Positions 47,045 to 54,205 of a stretch of DNA of 64,000 nucleotides are shown piece by piece. Made by a program: the position numbers and the translations under genes. Within the stretch, counting starts at the first letter, position 1. Every line of letters starts with the position of its first letter. Under the pieces are notes generated by a model. That model was not told the origin of the DNA. It was given only the letters and a program-made list of their open reading frames with translations, and ran no database searches. Source of the DNA: Neorhizobium galegae bv. officinalis (GTDB taxonomy: Bacteria; Pseudomonadota; Alphaproteobacteria; Rhizobiales; Rhizobiaceae); contig CCRI01000002.1 of the NCBI GenBank assembly GCA_000985875.1, forward strand, positions 248,001-312,000, written 5' to 3'.

Positions 47045-47084
47045 CAGCTCATCTGTCTGCTTTGCAGCTCATCGGCCTGCTTTA
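47045..47084 (+). repeat. Two-copy 20-bp tandem repeat
   Basis: CAGCTCATCTGTCTGCTTT and CAGCTCATCGGCCTGCTTT lie in tandem with a 20-bp period, two mismatches, directly behind the aldolase stop. Probably a local duplication; no known element matches. Confidence 0.6.
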
Positions 47085-47373
47085 CGGCCGTATTCCAAAT
47101 GTTTCCGCAGCGGCCGGACTCCTGGCAAGCGTAATACGTTGACCAGTAAACGCCGCTATCGTTTCGTGGTGACGACAGTCGAACCTTCCACCGTCTGGTG
47201 ACTGCCTCGGACCGATCCCCTCCTTCCATATCCGGGCATGGCTGACTTAGGGACAACCTAATCAAAGCTGAATCAAATCGTTATTTTCCCGATCTAACGG
47301 CTCGCATACACCAGTCATACCACTGGAAAACATTTGCCGAGACGCTCGAGACCCCAAGGGAAAGTACGCCGAA
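47085..47373. promoter_or_regulatory. Upstream region of the flavin monooxygenase
   Basis: About 290 bases without a gene. It contains TTAGG-GACAA-CCTAA at 47247-47261, listed separately, and a second weaker inverted repeat CCAGT-N6-ACTGG at 47311-47326, about 48 bases before the start codon. An AT-richer stretch between them (about 47262-47295) may hold the promoter, but no consensus hexamers stand out. Confidence 0.4.
47247..47261. promoter_or_regulatory. Palindromic operator candidate, shared motif copy 1
   Basis: TTAGG-GACAA-CCTAA, perfect 5-bp arms, about 113 bases upstream of the flavin monooxygenase start. The same arms and spacing recur at 52987-53001 upstream of the neighbouring transporter. 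The symmetry contains T-N11-A, the pattern bound by LysR-type regulators. Confidence 0.5.
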
Positions 47374-48645
47374 ATGTCAGTCGAAAAAGTAGATACGATC
47401 ATTGTCGGCGGCGGCCAGGCAGGATTGGCAATGAGCGAGCATCTGGGCAGGCGTGGCGTGGCTCACCTTGTTCTGGAGCGGAACAGGATCGCCGAGCGCT
47501 GGCGCTCGGAGCGGTGGGATTCCCTCGTCGCCAATGGTCCGGCCTGGCATGACCGGTTTCCGGGAATGACGTTCGACGGCATCGAGCCTGGCAGCTTTGC
47601 GACGAAAGAAAAGATCGTCGAATATTTCGAGGCCTACGCGAAGCAGATCGCGGCTCCCATCCGCACCGGTGTCGACGTAATCTCGATACGGCAGAAAGCC
47701 CACGGCGCCGGCTTCCTCGTTGAAACGTCCGAAGGAAATTACGAGGCCACAAATGTGGTTGCGGCGACCGGGCCTTTCCAGCGTCCCATTATCCCAACGG
47801 TCGTTCCGGCAGAAAGCAACATTCTGCAGATGCACTCCAATCACTACCGCAATCCCGGCCAGCTCCCGGATGGCGCTGTCCTGGTCATCGGAGCCGGTTC
47901 TTCCGGAGCGCAGATTGCCGACGAAATCCTCCGATCCGGGAGGCGCGTCTATCTGGCAGTCGGCCCGCACCAGAGGCCGCCTCGGAGTTATCGCGGTAAG
48001 GATTTCTGCTGGTGGCTGGGCGTCCTCGGGCACTGGGAGGCAAAGACCCGCGATCCCTCGATGGAGCACGTCACCATCGCAGTCAGCGGAGCCCGCGGCG
48101 GCCATACCGTCGATTTCCGGGAATTTGCGTCGCGCGGCATGACCCTGGTCGGCAAGGCGGATTTCTTCAGGGATGGAGTGATGCATTTCGAGCCCGACCT
48201 TGCGGATAATATTGCCCAGGGCGATGCCAACTACCTGTCCGTCCTCGACGAGGCCGATGCCTATGCCGCCCGAAACAAGCTCGATCTGCCCGAAGAACCC
48301 GAGGCCCGAAATATCGGGCCGGACCCGCAATGCGTTACCGACCCCATCCTGCAGCTTGACCTTGCCAAGGCAGGCGTCACGTCCATCATCTGGGCAACGG
48401 GATATGCTCTCGATTTCAGCTGGCTGAAAGTCGATGCTTTCGACGACAAGGGACGACCAGTCCATGAGCGCGGCGTCGCATCCGTGCCTGGGCTCTATTT
48501 CCTCGGGCTGGCATGGCTTTCCCGGCGAGCGTCTCCCTTCATCTGGGGAGTCTGGCACGATGCAGACTATCTGGGCGACCATATAGCGGGTCGCGCAGGG
48601 AATATTGCCGGTGCCGACAAGATTGCATCGAGCGCCGCAAGATAG
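47374..48645 (+). CDS. FAD/NAD(P)H-dependent monooxygenase (FMO/CzcO-like)
   Basis: 423 residues. FAD site VGGGQAGLAMSEHL near the N-terminus, followed by the second nucleotide site VIGAGSSGAQIADEI for NADPH (about 175-190); between them LQMHSNHYRNP resembles the flavin monooxygenase fingerprint region, and IIWATGYALDFSWL is the conserved ATG motif near the C-terminus. The family N- or S-hydroxylates or Baeyer-Villiger oxidises small substrates. It is convergent with the polyamine-type transporter operon and shares a palindrome with it, so its substrate may be the transported amine (inference). Confidence 0.87.
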   Translation: MSVEKVDTIIVGGGQAGLAMSEHLGRRGVAHLVLERNRIAERWRSERWDSLVANGPAWHDRFPGMTFDGIEPGSFATKEKIVEYFEAYAKQIAAPIRTGVDVISIRQKAHGAGFLVETSEGNYEATNVVAATGPFQRPIIPTVVPAESNILQMHSNHYRNPGQLPDGAVLVIGAGSSGAQIADEILRSGRRVYLAVGPHQRPPRSYRGKDFCWWLGVLGHWEAKTRDPSMEHVTIAVSGARGGHTVDFREFASRGMTLVGKADFFRDGVMHFEPDLADNIAQGDANYLSVLDEADAYAARNKLDLPEEPEARNIGPDPQCVTDPILQLDLAKAGVTSIIWATGYALDFSWLKVDAFDDKGRPVHERGVASVPGLYFLGLAWLSRRASPFIWGVWHDADYLGDHIAGRAGNIAGADKIASSAAR

Positions 48646-48686
48646 GCCTGCGGGTCTGCGAATACGATGAGCTTGGGAAATCAACC

Positions 48687-48716
48687 GCGATCGGGATGTT
48701 CTATCCCGGTCGCTTT
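48687..48716 (+). terminator. Probable terminator after the flavin monooxygenase
   Basis: GCGATCGGGAT and ATCCCGGTCGC form an 11-bp stem (one G-T pair) with a 5-base loop, followed by a short TTT, 41 bases after the stop. It lies in the 174-base gap between convergent genes. Confidence 0.6.
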
Positions 48717-48819
48717 GGCATACGGCCAATAGGGCGCTCCCGCCGTCAGCATTGCCGGAACGCACATGGCGTCGGAGGTTATCACACCTCACAACGCCAT
48801 ATGCTCGCCTTGGGAGCGA

Positions 48820-49893
48820 TTACCGTACGATACGGATTGCCGAGGACTGCCACGTAAGACCGACCGACGATCCGATCGGCGCAATAGGGAATCCCGCAGC
48901 CTGCCGAACGATGATCGACTTGCCGGATTCCAGAGCCACCAGAAGACGGGTATCCGCTCCGGCATACACCGTCTCGGTGACCGTGCCTGACAGGAAACCC
49001 TGCGCCGGGTCGGTCAGCGCGATATGCTCTGGCCGCACCATGAGACCATCCCCCGCCTGCATGCCAGCGACAGCAGGGATATTGCCGTCGGCAGACCGCA
49101 GCATTCCATCGGCGATGTCTCCGTCGAAAATGTTCGACAGGCCAATGAACTCTGCCGAGAAACGGTTTGCCGGCGCCTCGTAGATCTCCTGCGGCGTGCC
49201 GACTTGCGCGATGACGCCGTCATTCATCAGGCATATCCGGTCGGAAAGCGCCAGCGCCTCCTCCTGGTCATGGGTGACGAAGATAATGGTCGCGCCGGTT
49301 TCGCGATGGATGCGCTTGATTTCGATCTGCATGCTTTCGCGCAGCTTGCGGTCGAGGGCGCCAAGCGGTTCGTCCATCAGGATCACGCTCGGGCGGTAGA
49401 CAAGGCAGCGCGCCAGGGCAACACGCTGCTGCTGTCCGCCGGAAAGCGCCTTGGGAAGGCGATCTGCCGTATGGCCGAGATTGACCATATCGAGGACTTC
49501 CGCCACCCGCTTGTCGATCTCCGTGGCCGGAAGCCTTCGCATCTGCAACGGGAACGCGATATTCTCCTTCACCGTGAGATGCGGGAACAGCGCATAGTTC
49601 TGGAAGACGACGCCGATATCTCTCTGGTTGACCGGAAGGCTGGTTTCGTCCCGTCCGTCGATGAACAGGCGCCCCGAGGTCGGTTCCACCAATCCGCAGA
49701 TAATCTGCAGGAGCGTCGTCTTTCCGGACCCGGATGGGCCGAGCAGGGTCAGAAGTTCGCCCGAGTGGACATTGAGGTCGAGTGCATGCAGCACCGTGGT
49801 AGCGCCGTAATCCTTCCGGATACCTCTCACGCTGAGCTTGGGGGAGATTCCGGCTTGCGGTGAGAACTGCGACTGACTTGGCATGTGGGACAT
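48820..49893 (-). CDS. Polyamine/iron-type ABC transporter ATP-binding protein (PotA family), system 1
   Basis: 357 residues. Walker A GPSGSGKTT, Q-loop VFQNYALFPHLTV, signature [16 protein letters not shown], Walker B VILMDEPLGALD, switch TIIFVTHDQEEAL, then a TOBE domain (about 265-355). The ATG at 49893 (MSHMPSQ) is chosen; an ATG at 49884 is equally possible, and the long upstream extension overlaps the permease gene. Last gene of the leftward SBP-permease-ATPase operon. Confidence 0.92.
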   Translation of the reverse strand: MSHMPSQSQFSPQAGISPKLSVRGIRKDYGATTVLHALDLNVHSGELLTLLGPSGSGKTTLLQIICGLVEPTSGRLFIDGRDETSLPVNQRDIGVVFQNYALFPHLTVKENIAFPLQMRRLPATEIDKRVAEVLDMVNLGHTADRLPKALSGGQQQRVALARCLVYRPSVILMDEPLGALDRKLRESMQIEIKRIHRETGATIIFVTHDQEEALALSDRICLMNDGVIAQVGTPQEIYEAPANRFSAEFIGLSNIFDGDIADGMLRSADGNIPAVAGMQAGDGLMVRPEHIALTDPAQGFLSGTVTETVYAGADTRLLVALESGKSIIVRQAAGFPIAPIGSSVGLTWQSSAIRIVR

Positions 49894-49921
49894 CCGGGTT
49901 ATTCCAACAAAAGGTTCGGTC

Positions 49922-51658
49922 TCAGCGCGGACGCGCACGTTCCGCAGCGACAAAGACGACTGTAACGACAGCCAGGATGATGACCGACGCCGCAGCAAGT
50001 GTCGGGCTCACCTGCAGAAGAACGTCGTCCCACATCTGCTTGGGCAGGGTCTGGCGCACGCCACCGCCGACGAAGAGTGCGATGGTCAACTCCTCGAACG
50101 AATGCAGGAAGCCGAACAGGAACGCGGCGACCACGCTTCCCTTGACGATCGGCCAGGTGACCTTGCGGACGGTTCCCATCCGGGTTGCCCCGAGCGTCGC
50201 GGCCGCCTGGTCGAGGCGCCAGTCGTAGTTCTTGAAGGTGGTAAGGATGATCACGAACACGACGGGAAGCGCCGTGAGCGTATGCCCGAGCGCAATGCCG
50301 GCGTCCGTCGCGATGAGGCCGATCTGAGCGAAGAGATAGAAGAGCGCCACCGCGATGACGATATTCGGGATGATCATCGGCAGCATGAAAAGCAGGAATG
50401 CCACATTGCCGATCCTGCTTTTGCTGCGGGCCACGCCGAATGCCGCAATTCCACCCATAGCAGATGCAAGCAGCGCCGAAACGATGGCGATCCCGAAGGA
50501 GCGCATCGTCGCACCGGTCCAGTTCGACGAATTCCAATAGGTTTCGAACCAGCGCAGCGAATATCCGCGCGGCGGGAATTCCAGGAAGCTCGAACTGCCG
50601 AATGCCATCGGGAGGAAGATCAGCACCGGCACCAGCAGCATGGCCATGACCAGCACGCAAAAGGCGTCAAGCAGCCATCCGCGCCGACGCAGGCCGGGCA
50701 CGACGTCGAGAACGCCCGCCAGAATATCGGTAACCCGGGCCGCAGAAGCGATGACGACCGTGCCGATACGCGCGAAGAGGCCGGTTGAGCGACGGTCGCT
50801 CCGTTCTCCCGACACAGCGGATATACCGAAAGCGCGATCGTAGACGAGGCAGACGGCCAAAGTCACGACCAGCAGCATGACGGCGATGGCGCCGGCAAGC
50901 TGCCAGTTCAGGAGCTGCTGGACCTGCGTGATCAGCAACTGGCCGATGACGGTCTCCCGCGGGCTGCCGAGCAGTGCCGGCGTGATGAAGAAGCCGAGCG
51001 AGCTGATGAAGACCAGAAGACCGGCTGCGGCAACGCCCGGCATGGACAGCGGAAAAACGATCCGCCAGAAGGCCTGGCCGCCCGATGCGCCCAGCGTCTT
51101 GGCGGCCCGGGCCAGTCCCAGATCTATGCTGAGCAGCGTCGGCAGCATCGTCAGCGCCGCAAGCGGCAGCATCGTGTGCGCCATCGCGAAAACGACGACT
51201 CCGCGGCCATAGAGCAGATCGACGGGACCGCCGATTCCCATTCCGGTCAGGATCTGGGACAGCACGCCGCGCCGTGACAAGAGCACCATCCAGGCAAAAT
51301 TCTTGAGAAGCGCGCTCATCCAGAAGGGCAGAAGAACAAGCCACATGACGAGCCGCCGGCGCTTCTCGGGCATCTTTGCCAGCCAGTAGGCAAGCGGGTA
51401 GCCGACCAGAAGGCAGGCAATCGTCGTCTGCATGGCAATGGAGAAGGTGTTGATGAGAACCTGGACGTAGATGCCCGCCCCGAACATCTGCCGGTAGGTT
51501 TCAAAACTCAACGAACCCGAGGAATCGCGGAACGACAGGAACATCAACCCGGCGGCAGGCACGATGAGCAGCAGGACGAGGTAGAAGATCCCCGGTCCGG
51601 CAAGCCATAACGGGTCCAGCTTGAAGCGGCGTCTTGAAGGGGATTGCCATTCGGCCAT
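49922..51658 (-). CDS. Fused polyamine-type ABC permease (PotB-PotC in one chain), system 1
   Basis: 578 residues with about twelve helices in two halves. Half 1 (about 1-285) is PotB-like, with the loop LARAAKTLGASGGQAFWRIV and LLGSPRETVIGQLL; half 2 (about 320-570) is PotC-like, with LDQAAATLGATRMGTVRKVT and the hallmark LHSFEELTIALFVGG. The two join through a basic stretch around residue 290-315. Standard systems encode these as two genes, as system 2 in this window does. FbpB-type iron permeases are also fused, but the binding protein here is PotD-like. Confidence 0.92.
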   Translation of the reverse strand: MAEWQSPSRRRFKLDPLWLAGPGIFYLVLLLIVPAAGLMFLSFRDSSGSLSFETYRQMFGAGIYVQVLINTFSIAMQTTIACLLVGYPLAYWLAKMPEKRRRLVMWLVLLPFWMSALLKNFAWMVLLSRRGVLSQILTGMGIGGPVDLLYGRGVVVFAMAHTMLPLAALTMLPTLLSIDLGLARAAKTLGASGGQAFWRIVFPLSMPGVAAAGLLVFISSLGFFITPALLGSPRETVIGQLLITQVQQLLNWQLAGAIAVMLLVVTLAVCLVYDRAFGISAVSGERSDRRSTGLFARIGTVVIASAARVTDILAGVLDVVPGLRRRGWLLDAFCVLVMAMLLVPVLIFLPMAFGSSSFLEFPPRGYSLRWFETYWNSSNWTGATMRSFGIAIVSALLASAMGGIAAFGVARSKSRIGNVAFLLFMLPMIIPNIVIAVALFYLFAQIGLIATDAGIALGHTLTALPVVFVIILTTFKNYDWRLDQAAATLGATRMGTVRKVTWPIVKGSVVAAFLFGFLHSFEELTIALFVGGGVRQTLPKQMWDDVLLQVSPTLAAASVIILAVVTVVFVAAERARPR

Positions 51659-51753
51659 TACGTCGATCTCTGGAAGCTAGGCTGTTGCCATGAATGCCAC
51701 GGAACCGGCTGCCTGTCCAAAAGGCGCAACGCGGGCAAGTGTACATCATGATC

Positions 51754-51780
51754 GGCGCGGATACCTTATGCATCCGCGCC
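51754..51780 (-). promoter_or_regulatory. Stem-loop between binding-protein and permease genes
   Basis: GGCGCGGAT and ATCCGCGCC form a perfect 9-bp stem with a 9-base loop in the 164-base gap between the binding-protein stop and the fused permease start. No T-tract. Same placement as in the three other cassettes. Confidence 0.6.
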
Positions 51781-51822
51781 TCGAATGCTATCGATCTTGA
51801 AGGAATTCCGACAAGAGGCTTA

Positions 51823-52896
51823 TTAGCTCAGCATCCACTTTTCGAAACGCTCGGTCAGGGCAGTCTGGTTCTTGCCCCAATAGTCGGCATTGAGGGGACG
51901 CAGTCCCTTCACGTTTTCCGGCGCGGTGGGAAGAAGCTTCGCGCGCTCCGCCTTGATGTACTTGTAAGATGTGACGTTGGTGGGACCGCAAGCCAGTACA
52001 TCCGTGTATTTTGCCTGCCGTTCGGCGTTCATGCAGTATTCGACGAACTTGTTGGCAAGCTCGGTATTGGGGGTGCCGACCGGGATTGTCCAGCCGTCGA
52101 TGTTATAGAACCCCTGGCCCCAGGCCAGCGACACAGGAGCGCCGTCATCGATGGCAGTCTGGGCGCGCGTGCTCCAAATGCTCATCAGGTCGAGCTCGCC
52201 GCTCTGGATCAACTGGGTGGATTGCGCACCGGTCGTCCACCAGACATCGACGCTCTTGCGGATCTTGTCGAGGCTCTTGAAGGCACGATCGACGTCCAGC
52301 GGATAGAGCTGGTCCATCGGCACGCCATCGGCGAGCAGCGCGAGTTCCATGGTCAGAACCGGGCTGCGCCACAGGCCGCGACGACCCTTGAAGGCTTCGA
52401 CATTCCAGAAGTCCTGGAAATTCTTCGGGCCCTTGTCACCGAACGTATCGGTGCGATAGCCAAGCGCCAGCGCGAATACGGCCACGCCTGCGAAATTTTC
52501 ATTGATCGAACCGGCGACGTAATTTTCCGGATCAGCAACCTTGATCTTGAGCTTCTGCATATAATCGCCGCCAAGCGCCTTCATGCGGAAGACGTGCTCG
52601 GGCGTCATCATGCAAACGTCGAACAGGTTCGTCTTGGTGTCCACGACCATCTTATATTGCGGGATCGGATCCGGCCCGTTGGTCGTCACGCTGATCTTGA
52701 CGTTGTTTTCCTTCTCGAAGCCTTCATAAAAGGCGATGCGGAAGCCCTTTTCGAAGGCACCGCCCATGTCCTGAACCTTCAGGACTTCGGCGCCGAAGGC
52801 GCCCTTGGTGAAAATTGCGGGAGCGGCAAATGCGGTCGCGACGCCGGCCCCCGTCTTCAAAAGATTGCGGCGTGTCAAGCTGACCTTGGTGGCCAT
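51823..52896 (-). CDS. PotD-like substrate-binding protein with Tat signal, system 1
   Basis: 357 residues. Twin-arginine signal LTRRNLLKTGAG followed by a hydrophobic stretch, cleavage near residue 35 (AFGAEV). Mature part has the spermidine/putrescine-binding family outline: VLKVQDMGGAFEKGFRIAFYE, VWWTTGAQSTQLIQSGELDL, WGQGFYNIDGW. Strong AAGGGGA site. The palindrome GGTTAGG-N5-CCTAACC lies about 90 bases upstream. The ligand may be a polyamine or another cationic or opine-like amine. Confidence 0.92.
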   Translation of the reverse strand: MATKVSLTRRNLLKTGAGVATAFAAPAIFTKGAFGAEVLKVQDMGGAFEKGFRIAFYEGFEKENNVKISVTTNGPDPIPQYKMVVDTKTNLFDVCMMTPEHVFRMKALGGDYMQKLKIKVADPENYVAGSINENFAGVAVFALALGYRTDTFGDKGPKNFQDFWNVEAFKGRRGLWRSPVLTMELALLADGVPMDQLYPLDVDRAFKSLDKIRKSVDVWWTTGAQSTQLIQSGELDLMSIWSTRAQTAIDDGAPVSLAWGQGFYNIDGWTIPVGTPNTELANKFVEYCMNAERQAKYTDVLACGPTNVTSYKYIKAERAKLLPTAPENVKGLRPLNADYWGKNQTALTERFEKWMLS

Positions 52897-52984
52897 GTCC
52901 AGTTCCCCTTTTTTTGATAGCCGTGTAGCCCGCTCAACAAGCCATTCGTGACTGCTTATGTAAATTATTTATTTCGGGCTTATT

Positions 52985-53003
52985 GGTTAGGGGTGACCTA
53001 ACC
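52985..53003. promoter_or_regulatory. Palindromic operator candidate, shared motif copy 2
   Basis: GGTTAGG-GGTGA-CCTAACC, perfect 7-bp arms; the inner TTAGG-N5-CCTAA is the same as at 47247-47261. It straddles the stop codon of the ArgE-like gene and sits upstream of the binding-protein gene, with an AT-rich stretch between. Probably an operator for the transporter operon. Confidence 0.5.
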
Positions 53004-54143
53004 GATAAGCCGCTCCAGCACACCCTTCAGAAAGGCGTCACAGCGTTCGAGCTCACTCATCTCGATGAACTCGTCCGGCTTGTGACCCTGTTCCATCGAA
53101 CCGGGGCCGAGCACCAGTGTCGGGATGCCGAGGCGCTCCATGAACAGCCCGGCTTCCGTCCCAAAAGACACCTTGGCAACATACGGCTGATCCACCAGGC
53201 CGGCAAGAAGGCCTGCCGCGGCGTCCTTTGCAAGGTCAAGGCCGGGATAGGCATTGACGATGTCGATCGACACGCGCGCCTGCGGAAAGCGGGGCCGGAG
53301 AGCTTCGGCAAGGACATCTGCCCGCCGCCTGAAATCCTCGACGATCCGGTAAGGATCGTCCGCCACCAGATGGCGGATTTCGAAATCCACAGTTGCTTCC
53401 GACGCCACAACGTTTACTGCGACACCGCCTGCGATGCGGCCGGCATGGATCGTAGTATAGGGCACCTCGTAGGCATCGTCCCGCGCACCGGCTGTGGCAA
53501 ACTCGTCCTGAGCCTGCCGGAGAAGCGATACGACGTCCGTCGCCATATGAATGGCGTTGAGATAAAGCGGCGCGCATGACGAGTGGCCGCCCGTGCCGAA
53601 ACAGGTCGCCCGTGCGGCAAGCTTTCCCTTATGCCCGGTAACGACCCGCATGGACGTCGGCTCGCCGACAATGCAAAAGGCCGCGCGGAACTGCCGTCTC
53701 ACAAGATCGTCGAGCATGCTGCGCACGCCGACGCAGCCGATTTCCTCATCATGCGAGAATGCAAGATGCAGCGGCCTTGAGAGAACGGACTTCGAGGCGA
53801 GGTCGGCGACGCTCAGCATGCAGGCGAGAAACCCCTTCATATCGGCGGCGCCGCGCCCAAAGAGTTTGCCGTTGCGTTCAATCAGCCGGAAAGGGTCGGA
53901 TGTCCAGGCTTGCGCCGTACAAGGAACCACGTCCGTGTGGCCCGACAGGATGATTCCGTCGTCACTATCCGGGCCGATACTGGCGAACAGATTGGCTTTG
54001 GCGCCGCTGTCATCAGCGATCAGACGGCAGGAAAAACCACGCTCTTCCAGATAGGACTGAATGAAGCCGACCATCGGCAGATTGGCTTCGCTGCTGACAG
54101 TTGGAAAGGCGACGAGCCTCTCGAGAAGGGTAATCGTATTCAT
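52998..54143 (-). CDS. argE: Acetylornithine deacetylase-like M20 peptidase
   Basis: 381 residues, ArgE branch of M20 metallopeptidases. Metal ligands are visible in SGHTDVVP (His), FGRGAADMKGF (Asp), HDEEIGC (catalytic Glu and metal Glu), CIVGEPTSM (Glu) and EQGHKPDEF (C-terminal His). ArgE hydrolyses N2-acetylornithine to ornithine and acetate. Next to a polyamine-type importer and away from arginine genes, it more likely deacylates an imported N-acyl amino acid or amine. Transcribed with the transporter, its stop overlapping the operator palindrome. Confidence 0.85.
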   Translation of the reverse strand: MNTITLLERLVAFPTVSSEANLPMVGFIQSYLEERGFSCRLIADDSGAKANLFASIGPDSDDGIILSGHTDVVPCTAQAWTSDPFRLIERNGKLFGRGAADMKGFLACMLSVADLASKSVLSRPLHLAFSHDEEIGCVGVRSMLDDLVRRQFRAAFCIVGEPTSMRVVTGHKGKLAARATCFGTGGHSSCAPLYLNAIHMATDVVSLLRQAQDEFATAGARDDAYEVPYTTIHAGRIAGGVAVNVVASEATVDFEIRHLVADDPYRIVEDFRRRADVLAEALRPRFPQARVSIDIVNAYPGLDLAKDAAAGLLAGLVDQPYVAKVSFGTEAGLFMERLGIPTLVLGPGSMEQGHKPDEFIEMSELERCDAFLKGVLERLIG

Positions 54144-54156
54144 GAGCGGACCATTG

Positions 54157-54186
54157 AAAGAAAAGGCCCGCGCAAAGCACGGGCCT
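54157..54186 (-). terminator. Rho-independent terminator after the GH3 gene
   Basis: Read on the minus strand, AGGCCCG and CGGGCCT form a 7-bp stem extended by two further pairs near the loop, followed by TTTTCTTTC. It lies between the GH3 stop and the ArgE-like start, separating the two transcripts at least in part. Confidence 0.8.
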
Positions 54187-54205
54187 GAAGCGAAACGGGC
54201 TGTTC

